From: UBA935 sp031556725
GTDB taxonomy: Bacteria > Bacillota > Clostridia > Lachnospirales > Lachnospiraceae
DNA: 64,000 bases
Reading direction: 5' to 3'
Assembly (NCBI GenBank): GCA_031556725.1
Contig: JAVBSL010000004.1
Coordinates: forward strand, 1 to 64,000
Position numbers and translations under genes: made by a program. Below, piece after piece: positions 1 to 6,943 of the stretch (its first letter is position 1; every line of letters begins with the position of its first letter). The notes under the pieces are model-generated. The model did no database searches, was not told where the DNA came from, and saw only the letters and a program-made list of their open reading frames with translations.

Positions 1-413
1 TAGGCTCCTGTTCTCGGTACGCTAAGTGCATCGGCGAGACAGATTATGTAAAATCCATTACAGCGATCAGAAATGGTGGATATGCCACTGCTACGGATTA
101 CATATCAACGATTACATCAATCATCAAAAAGTATAATCTCATCCAGTATGACAGATGTATGACCGGCGGGACCGCTGCGGTGAAGAATCCGTATAAGGAG
201 CCATCTGTAAATATCTGCAGGGGATCGTCCGGGGAAGTCGTTAAATGGATCCAGTGGGAGTTGTGCCGGAAAGGTTGTGCTGTAGCCGTAGATGGTGTGT
301 TCGGAGCCAAGACATTGGAAGCGGTGCGGGCGTTCCAGGCGTTCCAGGCGGCCAACGGATTGAAGGTAGACGGCATAGTCGGACCGGTGACCAGACAGGC
401 ACTGAAAAGTTAA
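1..413 (+). CDS. Phage endolysin, glucosaminidase type, C-terminal part (5' end outside window)
   Basis: The reading frame is already open at the window edge (first full codon at position 3) and ends at TAA 411-413, leaving about 136 residues. The first ~50 align by eye with the C-terminal part of the glucosaminidase domain of the complete lysin at 25330-26088 (shared stretch CSRYAKCIGETDY). The rest is a peptidoglycan-binding domain of the PG_binding_1 type (VKWIQWELC, VDGVFGAKTLEAV, VDGIVGPVTRQAL). The enzyme should cleave the glycan backbone of peptidoglycan during phage lysis. Oddity: a perfect 9-bp tandem duplication (330-347) inserts an extra Ala-Phe-Gln compared with the other lysin. 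As the last late gene before cargo genes and an att scar, it marks the right end of a prophage lying to the left. Confidence 0.85.
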   Translation, partial: GSCSRYAKCIGETDYVKSITAIRNGGYATATDYISTITSIIKKYNLIQYDRCMTGGTAAVKNPYKEPSVNICRGSSGEVVKWIQWELCRKGCAVAVDGVFGAKTLEAVRAFQAFQAANGLKVDGIVGPVTRQALKS

Positions 414-553
414 TAGTTTCTGATTATGAGGGCGTACCGGTTGGTGCGTCCTTTTTTGCGTATAGATGGGTAACTGCCTTGAAAGAGAATGTGATAACAT
501 TAAAATAATCCTCATATACTACTATAAAAATAGCAAAATACAATATGTAGTAG

Positions 554-582
554 TTGACAATAGATGATATAATTATTATATA
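554..582 (+). promoter_or_regulatory. Sigma-A promoter of the prophage cargo module
   Basis: TTGACA at 554-559 and TATATA at 577-582 are separated by 17 bp. It lies between the lysin stop and the first cargo gene, so the cargo genes can be transcribed in the lysogen independently of late phage transcription. Confidence 0.7.
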
Positions 583-609
583 AATATTATATGTACGGAG
601 GATAAAGTG

Positions 610-876
610 ATGGAGAACAATATAATTTATGCAAATGGGTTTCAACTCTCAATAAGCACATTTGAGGCTCTATTAATTTTTAAGGTTGATAGCCCTGTCT
701 TTGACGAAAACCATAACATTATTGATACGGTGAGAGAAAATGTAGCAGACATAAGAATTAGCCCGGCTCTGGCTAAGGTTATTACCGGCATACTGGCAGA
801 AAATATAAGGCAATATGAAGAGCAGTATGGCGAGATAAATCTTCAAAGTTATTCGAATCAAAATAGCGAGAAATAG
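610..876 (+). CDS. Small DUF3467-like protein
   Basis: An 88-residue protein. The ATG at 610 is placed 8 bp after a GGAGG ribosome site; a GTG three bases earlier is an alternative start. The pattern (polar start with YANGF, then a hydrophobic strand, an acidic loop, an ISPALAKVITGIL helix and a conserved end around IRQYEEQYGEI) resembles the DUF3467 family as I remember it. That family is of unknown function and is often found in mobile elements. There is no signal peptide or membrane segment. It is the first gene of a three-gene module with its own promoter and terminator; the next gene starts one base after its stop, so the two are probably translated together. Function unknown. Confidence 0.6.
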   Translation: MENNIIYANGFQLSISTFEALLIFKVDSPVFDENHNIIDTVRENVADIRISPALAKVITGILAENIRQYEEQYGEINLQSYSNQNSEK

Positions 877-877
877 T

Positions 878-1228
878 ATGGATAGTAAATTTCAAGAAAC
901 CGATTATAAAGGCCGGGTGGTAACTTGCACGAAATCACAGTGGAATACACATATTGCTTCAGGCCATCCGATTATGGCAGGAAATGTCGGAGCAGTCAAG
1001 GATACTATAAAAAATCCCGATATCGTATACCAGAGTAGTCAAAACAGCGAAAGAGAGGTATACTTTAAATCGTCGAGTTTTTCTACATACGGAAAAACCC
1101 TTATGACAAAAGTAATTGTTGAGTATACTGACGATCAAAAAGGGAATGATATAATAGGAAAAGTAGTTACAGCATTTCCAACAAAGGAAGTGAAGGGAGG
1201 AATCAGCAATGCTATTTACAGCAAATGA
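878..1228 (+). CDS. Putative PBECR-like nuclease (toxin candidate)
   Basis: A soluble 116-residue protein. It shows the layout of the phage Barnase-EndoU-ColicinE5/D-RelE-like (PBECR) nucleases: an N-terminal W..HI..GHP motif, a TIKNPDIVYQS segment, then beta-strands REVYFK, TKVIVEY and GKVVTAFPTK. The His-containing HIASGHP and the late Thr-Ala are the positions expected to matter in that fold. The start codon has only a weak ribosome site, consistent with coupling to the gene in front. Its 3' end overlaps the next gene by 20 bp. In this class, small nucleases followed by a DUF2283-like partner behave as toxin-antitoxin pairs, so an RNase toxin is my inference. A phage-encoded host-interference enzyme is the alternative. 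Confidence 0.6.
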   Translation: MDSKFQETDYKGRVVTCTKSQWNTHIASGHPIMAGNVGAVKDTIKNPDIVYQSSQNSEREVYFKSSSFSTYGKTLMTKVIVEYTDDQKGNDIIGKVVTAFPTKEVKGGISNAIYSK

Positions 1229-1463
1229 AAAATGGAATTACGATTCAAAATTTGATGTAATGTATTATGTATTTGGTGATACCTCTAATTCTTATGGAGA
1301 TGACCAGACAGATAACATTGTTGCAATGCGTGATATTGATTCGGATGAAGTCCAAGGTTACACTATCTTAAATTTCAAGAGAATATGCTCTGCTATGGAG
1401 ACTGAATACAATATTCTAAAAGACCTTATAGATATAAAGAAGGCATTGTCTTTTTGCAAATGA
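1209..1463 (+). CDS. DUF2283-like small protein (candidate antitoxin)
   Basis: An 84-residue acidic protein beginning at ATG 1209 with a GGGAGGA ribosome site located inside the end of the upstream gene. The motif YDSKFDVMYYVF, followed by a loop, IVAMRDIDSDEVQGYTIL, is close to the DUF2283 pattern (YD..D.LYI.f ... D..G.ivGieIL). DUF2283 proteins are commonly encoded directly after small DUF4258-type/BECR nucleases. The 20-bp overlap with the nuclease gene and the strong ribosome site fit an antitoxin that must be made in step with its toxin. A rho-independent terminator follows 30 bp after the stop. Confidence 0.6.
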   Translation: MLFTANEKWNYDSKFDVMYYVFGDTSNSYGDDQTDNIVAMRDIDSDEVQGYTILNFKRICSAMETEYNILKDLIDIKKALSFCK

Positions 1464-1492
1464 TATCATTTTCGTTAATTACAATACTTAAG

Positions 1493-1521
1493 CCCTTACC
1501 TTAGCCGGTAGGGGTTTTTTT
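1493..1521 (+). terminator. Rho-independent terminator of the cargo module
   Basis: Stem CCCTTACC (1493-1500) pairs with GGTAGGGG (1507-1514, one G-U) around a 6-nt loop, followed by a run of seven T. Confidence 0.85.
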
Positions 1522-1544
1522 ACGTTTTGCCCAGATATTGCATA

Positions 1545-1573
1545 TTGACAAAAACGAACATATGTTCTATTAT
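1545..1573 (+). promoter_or_regulatory. Promoter with LexA (SOS) box in its spacer
   Basis: TTGACA (1545-1550) and TATTAT (1568-1573) are exactly 17 bp apart. The spacer ends with CGAACATATGTTC (1555-1567), a match to the Gram-positive LexA/DinR box (CGAAC-N4-GTTC). LexA bound here would block the promoter, and DNA damage would open it. The only open frames downstream are very short (1832 and 1884). Confidence 0.8.
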
Positions 1574-1831
1574 AATTATACTATCCCACTTAGCATATTT
1601 AACAAAGTTTCCAGAATGTGAAAATGGATTTTGACACCTAGAATACCGGAATCTTACTTTGTTAAATTTTTATTACCATTTTATGGAAATTTTATTGTGA
1701 ATTTAGACAAAAACATGACGATAACAAAAATAATTGGTAAAAAACAGCGTTTATTTCCAGTGCAAAAATCCCACTTTTTGCCTATTATATATATAGTTAA
1801 CATATTGTATGGTTTGTGGAGGGTAATTCTA

Positions 1832-1897
1832 ATGAAAAAAGGAGAAAGAAGGTCACTAAAGAAGTTCTTAAGGAGGGATGCGGATGGAAGAATATAA
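1832..1897 (+). CDS. Very short basic peptide ORF, possible leader
   Basis: ATG at 1832 follows a GGAGGG ribosome site with normal spacing and encodes 21 residues rich in Lys and Arg (MKKGERRSLKKFLRRDADGR and a final Ile). Its last 14 bp overlap the start of the next small gene, whose AGGAGG site lies inside it. A leader that couples translation to the next gene is one reading. It lies about 260 bp downstream of the SOS-type promoter. It may also be chance; there is no homology I can name. Confidence 0.3.
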   Translation: MKKGERRSLKKFLRRDADGRI

Positions 1898-1988
1898 GAG
1901 GGCAATTATTGATTATATTGAAAAGTCAGCAGATATATCTTTTTTAAGAATCATATGGTCAATAATAATCTATCACGAAAAGGTGTAG
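1884..1988 (+). CDS. Small mobile-element protein, 34 residues
   Basis: ATG at 1884 sits 7 bp after AGGAGG (1871-1876) and reads 34 codons to TAG at 1986-1988. The protein begins MEEYKRAIIDYIEKSADISF and continues as an amphipathic, Ile-rich helix (LRIIWSIIIYHEKV). Similar very short proteins (a charged EEYK..II..IEK.D head followed by a hydrophobic helix) are frequent in Firmicutes prophages and integrative elements, usually without assigned function. It lies between the SOS promoter and the attachment site, so it may be the SOS-induced product. A second ATG at 1878 is too close to the ribosome site. Confidence 0.5.
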   Translation: MEEYKRAIIDYIEKSADISFLRIIWSIIIYHEKV

Positions 1989-1992
1989 CGTA

Positions 1993-2012
1993 ATGTCGTC
2001 AATATGTCGTCA
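1993..2012 (+). repeat. Direct repeats, likely integrase arm-type sites
   Basis: ATGTCGTCA occurs at 1993-2001 and again at 2004-2012, an 11-bp period (one helical turn). The pair lies about 45 bp inside the tRNA-Lys fragment, where tyrosine integrases of phages bind their arm sites. Confidence 0.5.
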
Positions 2013-2055
2013 TTGACATTGAAAACATAGATATATACGGGGGTTATAACTAAAA

Positions 2056-2107
2056 GACAACTTGACTTTTAATCAAGTTGTCCGGGGTTCGAACCCCCGC
2101 ACGCTCA
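2056..2107 (+). other. 3' fragment of tRNA-Lys (TTT): prophage attachment scar
   Basis: An anticodon arm CTTGA-CTTTTAA-TCAAG (2061-2077, anticodon TTT), a perfect T arm CGGGG-TTCGAAC-CCCCG (2083-2099) and a 3' acceptor strand CACGCTC plus discriminator A (2100-2107) are present. No D arm or matching 5' acceptor (GAGCGTG) lies upstream. This is therefore not a working tRNA but the duplicated 3' part left by integration of the element to its left. Bases just outside the anticodon stem also pair (GACAA/TTGTC), making a 10-bp stem. Confidence 0.8.
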
Positions 2108-2218
2108 TTAATGATAAGGTATCAGATGTAAATCTGGTGCTTTATTTTTTTCACTTTACGCTGGGGATTGTGAGTGCAAAAGAAGCAAGATGTATTAGAG
2201 AATTGCAAATAATACGTG

Positions 2219-2256
2219 ACGAGGCTGCGGAACATGAAACGCAGCCTCGTTTGATG
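2219..2256 (+). terminator. Strong hairpin downstream of the att scar
   Basis: ACGAGGCTGCG (2219-2229) and CGCAGCCTCGT (2240-2250) form a perfect 11-bp stem with a 10-nt loop. Only a short T run follows, so termination may be partial. The rest of 1989-2420 holds the att scar, this hairpin and the upstream region of the TetR gene; I see no gene in it. Confidence 0.55.
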
Positions 2257-2345
2257 ATACCAACAGATTTGCAACACCAGAATCAAAACAGTTTACTATC
2301 GCCAAATTAAGTTAAAAAAATAGTAACAGGGGGTTGAAAATCTGA

Positions 2346-2381
2346 GTCAAAGCTTTAAAATAAAAATATAAGTACTTTGAC
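2346..2381. promoter_or_regulatory. Spaced inverted repeat upstream of the TetR gene
   Basis: GTCAAAG (2346-2352) and CTTTGAC (2375-2381) form a 7-bp inverted repeat with 22 bp between arms, 40 bp ahead of the TetR start. It is a possible operator for autoregulation. The spacing is wide for a TetR dimer, so this is only a suggestion. Confidence 0.3.
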
Positions 2382-2420
2382 CGAACTGCATTGACCGATT
2401 CGGACAGAAGGAGGAGGATC

Positions 2421-3056
2421 ATGAACGAACAGTTTTTAGAACTTCCGGAGGAAAAGCGGCTTAGGATTCTCAATGCCGGTTTCGAAGTGTTCGGCAGCAA
2501 CGAATATAAGCGGGCCTCTACCGACCTGATTGCTGCGAAAGCGGATATCTCCAAAGGGTTGTTATTTTACTATTTTCATAATAAGAAATCCTTTTATCTT
2601 TACCTGTTCCGGTATGCCGAAGATTTGCTCAAACAAAGTGTACTGGACAGAAATTTTGGGGAAATTCATGATTTTTTTGAACTGTGTGAATATGCTGCAA
2701 CCAGGAAATACCAAATGCTGGCGCAGAATCCCCATATGATGGACTTTGTGGCTCGGGCTTTCTTTTCCCAAAAGGAAGAGGTATCGGAGGAAATGGATAA
2801 CCGGGTCGCCAACGCCGTCGGGGAAATATTTACAGCTTATTTTAATGAGGTTGATTTCAGCAAGTTTAAGAATAACGTGGAGCCGGTAGAGATTCTGCGG
2901 ATGCTTACTTGGATAGCAGACGGCTTTCTCCATGAACGGCAGCGAACCGGAAAACAAAACAACTATGAGGCACTGATGGAACACTATGACAAATGGATTT
3001 ATTTATTAAAGCAGGTTGCTTATAAGGAGGAATATCTGAATGAGTCATGTAATTGA
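2421..3056 (+). CDS. TetR/AcrR family transcriptional regulator
   Basis: 211 residues, started at ATG 2421 directly behind GGAGGAGG; the frame is open upstream to a TTG without a ribosome site. Residues ~15-60 form a TetR helix-turn-helix (RILNAGFEVFGSNEYKRAST, then AKADISKGLLFYYFHNKKSF), the K-x-x-LFYYF recognition helix being typical. The C-terminal half is a helical ligand/dimer domain. The gene overlaps the following ABC ATPase by 17 bp, so it is the first gene of the exporter operon and probably its ligand-responsive repressor. The ligand cannot be told from sequence. Confidence 0.9.
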   Translation: MNEQFLELPEEKRLRILNAGFEVFGSNEYKRASTDLIAAKADISKGLLFYYFHNKKSFYLYLFRYAEDLLKQSVLDRNFGEIHDFFELCEYAATRKYQMLAQNPHMMDFVARAFFSQKEEVSEEMDNRVANAVGEIFTAYFNEVDFSKFKNNVEPVEILRMLTWIADGFLHERQRTGKQNNYEALMEHYDKWIYLLKQVAYKEEYLNESCN

Positions 3057-3933
3057 AACCAGAAAGCTGACCAAATCTTACGGGAAGGCAAGGGGAATCA
3101 TCGACGTTGATCTGGAAGTGGAGGAAGGGGATATTTACGGATTTATCGGCCCTAATGGGGCAGGAAAGTCCACCACCATCCGGACGCTGCTGTCGCTGAT
3201 TCATAAAACTGCCGGCGAGGCATTTATCTTTGGGATGGACTGTGAGCAGGAAAAGGTGAAGATCCTGGAGCAGGTGGGATATCTTCCCAGTGAAGTATTT
3301 TATTATGATAATATGAAAGCTATTGACCTGCTGAAATATTCTGCCAGTTTTTATCGCAAGGATTGTACTGCCAAAATCAGGGAACTGGCGGATGCTTTAG
3401 AGCTGGATCTGAATAAACGTATCGAGGATATGAGTCTGGGAAATAAAAAGAAGGTGGGAATCGTCCAGGGCCTGCTGCATTCACCACGCCTGATTATTCT
3501 GGATGAACCCACCAGTGGTCTGGATCCGCTGATGCAGCGAACCTTCTTTGAACTGATTGAAAAGGAAAATAAAAACGGCGCTACGGTATTATTTTCTTCC
3601 CATATCTTAAGTGAGGTTCAGCGGATATGCGGAAAGGTTGCCATTATTAAGGAAGGGCGGATCATCAGCAAGCAAAAAATTGCCGATCTGCAGCAAAGTA
3701 CTTATAAAAAGGTCAGTTTTACACTGGCCGGAGAAAACGCTGCCCCTTTATTTTCACTGGAGGGGGCAACCAGTGTAGAGGTGGACGGCCACCGGGTCAG
3801 CTTTCTGTATAAGGGCGATTGTAACCGCCTGCTGACGGCACTGAACCAAAATCCGTTAAAGAACATTGATATCGAGGAACCGTCACTGGAAGAGATTTTT
3901 CTTCATTTTTATGTGGACCAGGGGGTATCTTAA
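3040..3933 (+). CDS. ABC transporter ATP-binding protein (ABC-2 exporter)
   Basis: 297 residues. Walker A GPNGAGKSTT (~residues 38-47), Walker B LIILDEPTSGLDP and an H-loop SSHIL are intact. The signature reads MSLGNKKKVG, the variant common in the CcmA/NatA-like drug-export group, in place of LSGGQ. A ~80-residue C-terminal extension is typical of this group. It is preceded by an AAGGAGG site inside the TetR gene and is followed without a gap by two membrane subunits. It should energise export of a small molecule, lipid or peptide under the control of the TetR protein. Confidence 0.9.
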   Translation: MSHVIETRKLTKSYGKARGIIDVDLEVEEGDIYGFIGPNGAGKSTTIRTLLSLIHKTAGEAFIFGMDCEQEKVKILEQVGYLPSEVFYYDNMKAIDLLKYSASFYRKDCTAKIRELADALELDLNKRIEDMSLGNKKKVGIVQGLLHSPRLIILDEPTSGLDPLMQRTFFELIEKENKNGATVLFSSHILSEVQRICGKVAIIKEGRIISKQKIADLQQSTYKKVSFTLAGENAAPLFSLEGATSVEVDGHRVSFLYKGDCNRLLTALNQNPLKNIDIEEPSLEEIFLHFYVDQGVS

Positions 3934-4737
3934 ATGAATGTATTCAAATTTGAATGGAAGGCACAGGCAAGAACCGCAATCAGTTGGGCGGTATCCCTGC
4001 TCCTTTGTCTGATTGGACTGATGGTCTTTGTTTTTCCGGTTTATGCCGGGCAAAAGGAGGAATTGGCTAAGGTGCTGGAGGGGTTTCCACCGGAGTTTGC
4101 TGCCGCTTTTCTGGGTACTTCGATTGATACGATGTTCAGCTTCGGAGGATTTTATGGTTTTGCATTTATCTACTTATCCCTGATGGGCGGGATCATGGCA
4201 TGTACCTTGGGATTTAGTGTTTTTGCCAGAGAAAAGAGAACCAGGAGCATGGATTTTCTTTTTACCAAACCGAAGACCAGGATGACTTTATTCTGGGCAA
4301 AATTGACTTCCTGCCTATTATGGCTGATTCTGATGAATGGTATTTATATTTTAACGCTGGTGCTCCTTAATATGCGCGAGGAAACGGATCAGGCAATGCC
4401 TGGCAGGTCTTTGCTTGCCGGTCTGGGAATGTTGCTGACACAACTTTTCTTTTTGGGTGTGGCGGTCTTTGGAGCAGTCTTTTTGAAAAAAATCCGATCG
4501 GTATCGGGCGCAGCTATGGCAGTGGGATTCGGTGCTTTTATTCTCACTTCGCTGTACAGTATCATGGGTGAGGAAAGTCTCCGGTATATTGCCGTATTTA
4601 AGTATTTTGATCCGGCAGCGGCTTTTGGGAGCGGCAGTTATGAGGTCAGGTATGGAGTATTTGCGCTGGCCATGGCCGCCTGTCTGATTGTGACTGCCTA
4701 CATAAAATATGTAAAAAGCGATGTTCATGCGGTGTAA
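3934..4737 (+). CDS. ABC-2 family permease subunit
   Basis: 267 residues; ATG 3934 follows immediately after the stop of the ATPase gene. There are about six hydrophobic segments (starting near residues 17, 75, 120, 170, 203 and 240). The REKRTRSMDFLFTKPKTR stretch is the cytosolic loop typical of ABC-2 permeases, where the ATPase docks. It is similar in plan to the next gene, with which it probably forms a heterodimeric pore. Part of the TetR-controlled exporter; substrate unknown. Confidence 0.85.
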   Translation: MNVFKFEWKAQARTAISWAVSLLLCLIGLMVFVFPVYAGQKEELAKVLEGFPPEFAAAFLGTSIDTMFSFGGFYGFAFIYLSLMGGIMACTLGFSVFAREKRTRSMDFLFTKPKTRMTLFWAKLTSCLLWLILMNGIYILTLVLLNMREETDQAMPGRSLLAGLGMLLTQLFFLGVAVFGAVFLKKIRSVSGAAMAVGFGAFILTSLYSIMGEESLRYIAVFKYFDPAAAFGSGSYEVRYGVFALAMAACLIVTAYIKYVKSDVHAV

Positions 4738-4750
4738 GGGAGGAGCGACG

Positions 4751-5548
4751 ATGAATATATTAAAAAGAGAATTAAGAGCAGGTTTAAAGCCTTTCCTGTT
4801 TTGGTCCCTGGGACTATTTGTCCTGGTTTTTGCAGGAATAACCAAATTCACCGGTATCAGTACCGGCGGGGATGCCATTAAGCAGGTGGTGGATTCCATG
4901 CCGCGGATGGTGACGGCCTTGATTGGGTGCGTGGGTCTGGACCTTACCACTCTGGGCGGTTATTATGGTGTCTTGTCTTTCTTTTCCCTGCTATGTGCGG
5001 CTATTTATGGTGTCTATCTGGGAGACAATGCAGTATCCAGAGAGGCGGTGGACAAAACCTATGAATTTGTTTTTACCAAGCCTCGTTCCAGAGTCTATAT
5101 TCTGGGGATGAAGCTGGCATCGGCATTGATTTTTTATACATTGTTCTGTTTGCTGAATTATCTGTTTTCCATATCAGCAATTAAAATGTTGAATGTGGAA
5201 AATGATTTGAACAGCCAGATGGTATTGTTTACTTTGGCAGCTTATTTATGCGGACTGACATTTTTGGGGATTTCGGCAATGTTTGCAGCGGCGGTAACAG
5301 AGGCTGAAAAGGGCAGCCGGTATGCCAACCGGACGGTGATGATTGCTTTTGGAATGGGAGTCGTGATTGATATGCTTGATCATCCGGGGATATTAAGAGT
5401 ACTTTCGCCGTTTAAATATTTTCCGGCCGGACGGCTGCTGGAAAACCATCTGGATGCCGGTTATGTACTGCTGGCGATTCTGATATGGGCAGGAGCCAGC
5501 TTTGCCGCTATCCGCTGGTTTGACAGGAAAGATTTAAATGCAGTGTGA
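4751..5548 (+). CDS. ABC-2 family permease subunit
   Basis: 265 residues, started at ATG 4751 behind GGGAGGAG. An ATG at 4721 would overlap the previous gene and has no ribosome site. It has six predicted membrane spans and the loop YEFVFTKPRSRVYILGMK, parallel to the FLFTKPKTR loop of the preceding subunit. The pair therefore arose by duplication and likely forms a heterodimer with one ATPase. The stop codon lies inside the 5' arm of the terminator hairpin that closes the operon. Confidence 0.85.
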   Translation: MNILKRELRAGLKPFLFWSLGLFVLVFAGITKFTGISTGGDAIKQVVDSMPRMVTALIGCVGLDLTTLGGYYGVLSFFSLLCAAIYGVYLGDNAVSREAVDKTYEFVFTKPRSRVYILGMKLASALIFYTLFCLLNYLFSISAIKMLNVENDLNSQMVLFTLAAYLCGLTFLGISAMFAAAVTEAEKGSRYANRTVMIAFGMGVVIDMLDHPGILRVLSPFKYFPAGRLLENHLDAGYVLLAILIWAGASFAAIRWFDRKDLNAV

Positions 5549-5578
5549 GGGAAACCTGACACTGCATTCATTTTTTTT
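5537..5578 (+). terminator. Terminator of the TetR/ABC operon
   Basis: AATGCAGTGT (5537-5546) and ACACTGCATT (5559-5568) form a perfect 10-bp stem followed by CA and eight T. The stem includes the last codons of the permease gene. Confidence 0.9.
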
Positions 5579-5624
5579 ACTCTGTTATGGGTCGGAAGAT
5601 GTAGGATAATATACCTGGGATGGG

Positions 5625-5653
5625 TTGACAAGGGTTGACAATTAAAATGTAAT
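5625..5653 (+). promoter_or_regulatory. Promoter of the PAS-CPBP gene
   Basis: TTGACA (5625-5630), 17 bp, TGTAAT (5648-5653). A second TTGACA follows 10 bp later (5635-5640). The -10 element ends on the first base of the upstream TTG codon of the frame (5653), which argues for translation starting at the downstream ATG (5725). Confidence 0.6.
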
Positions 5654-5724
5654 TGTTAAGTAAAGGAAAGCATGATAAACTATTCGCAGACAGCTATCCA
5701 AGACATATAGAAAGGTATGAAACG

Positions 5725-6756
5725 ATGAGACAAAATCAAAGTATGACAACAACCATTATGCGGGATATGACGGATGGTGTAATGGTTATAGATAACCATG
5801 GTGAAATCCAGTATGTAAATCCCTCCGGTGAGCAAATTCTTGACCAGAAAACGGACTATATGCAAGGAATTAAATATATTGATTTTATGGATAAGCAGAA
5901 CATAAATGATGACTTCCACCAGTTTGTGCTGGATGCTGTTTATGACAAAAGCACCACTCACAGTGGTGTTGTTTCCTATGAGACAGCAGTCCATGAAAAA
6001 AAGCTGAAAATATCTACATCATTTGTTTTTAATGAAGATAAAACAGAGCAGCTTGGTATTTCGGTTGTTTTTTCAGATGTGACCGAAACCGAAAGGCTTA
6101 CCCGGCTCAGGCGTGATTCGTCGGTCATTTTTTCTGTTTTAATGTCCTGTATTACGCTGTATATCTTTATTTGGGCGGCGGTTAAGGAATCATCTTTTAA
6201 CATTGCACCAAATACGATGACGCTGGTGGTTGAGATTATGGCCATTATTTCCATGGTTATTGTTTTAAAAAATACCAGTTTCATGATTTCTGATTTTAAT
6301 CTGCGTCTTAAAAACCCGCTGCACGATATGCTGCCGTCTATCATTATTTCGGCTTCGGTTGTGGCTCTTATGGTGGTGATCAAAGCGATTGTAATAGGCC
6401 TGAAAATCCCCTTTTTCCCCGCTGACCGGCCTTTTTTGGATTTTGCCCCTCTTGGTATTTATGCACTTATTTATCCGCTGACCGCCCTGCTGCAGGAGGT
6501 ACTGGCAAGATGTATGATGCAGACAAGCCTATGCCATGTTTTCACTGGCAGATACGCCACGATGTTGTCTATCTTTGTATCTTCCTTAATCTTCGGGACA
6601 GTACATATTGCCTATGGCATCAAATATATGCTGGCAGCGTTCTTACTTTTGTCAGCTTTGGGATGTTACTATGCGAAGAGCCGTAATTTATGGGGCACAG
6701 CCCTTATTCACTATGTCCTGGGCGTATCCGTGGTTGTTTTGCATTACACGATTTAA
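5725..6756 (+). CDS. PAS sensor domain fused to a CPBP-family membrane protein
   Basis: 343 residues from ATG 5725 (AAAGG 9 bp upstream). Residues ~10-130 are a PAS domain (TDGVMVIDNHGEIQYVNPSG, then a GVVSYETAV and VVFSDVTE ending). The rest is membrane-embedded, with about eight hydrophobic segments. It ends like a CPBP (CAAX-processing/bacteriocin-protection) protease: LLQEVLARCMMQ, SSLIFGTVHIAYG, and ALIHYVLG, corresponding to the EExxxR, FxxxH and HxxxB motifs. The first Glu of EExxxR is Gln here; the second Glu, the Arg and both His are kept. A PAS domain on such a protease is unusual and suggests signal-controlled intramembrane proteolysis or a receptor role. No adjacent partner is visible. 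Confidence 0.75.
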   Translation: MRQNQSMTTTIMRDMTDGVMVIDNHGEIQYVNPSGEQILDQKTDYMQGIKYIDFMDKQNINDDFHQFVLDAVYDKSTTHSGVVSYETAVHEKKLKISTSFVFNEDKTEQLGISVVFSDVTETERLTRLRRDSSVIFSVLMSCITLYIFIWAAVKESSFNIAPNTMTLVVEIMAIISMVIVLKNTSFMISDFNLRLKNPLHDMLPSIIISASVVALMVVIKAIVIGLKIPFFPADRPFLDFAPLGIYALIYPLTALLQEVLARCMMQTSLCHVFTGRYATMLSIFVSSLIFGTVHIAYGIKYMLAAFLLLSALGCYYAKSRNLWGTALIHYVLGVSVVVLHYTI

Positions 6757-6943
6757 CTTTTTTGATTTTCCCAACATTGCTTTGCCAATAATTAGCTTGG
6801 TATATACTTATGGGCATATGACTCAAATTGTCATTTGTGGTCTCATTTTGTTAAAAGAAGAATGACTGATTGTCTGGTGATTTTCCTGTGCTATATTAGA
6901 ATTAGGAAGATGACCAATGTAACAGGAGGGAGGAACAGAAAGA

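Noticed and set aside
1631..1831. Upstream part of the open frame 1631-1897 as a larger gene
   Set aside because: No ribosome site at its start; AT-rich low-complexity translation; only the last 21 codons have a plausible start.
2062..2310. 82-codon open frame over the tRNA-Lys fragment
   Set aside because: It runs through the tRNA remnant and the hairpin at 2219-2250 and lacks a ribosome site.
4351..4950. 199-codon minus-strand ORF opposite the ABC-2 permeases
   Set aside because: Antisense to two clear genes, no domain, no ribosome site; a codon-bias shadow.
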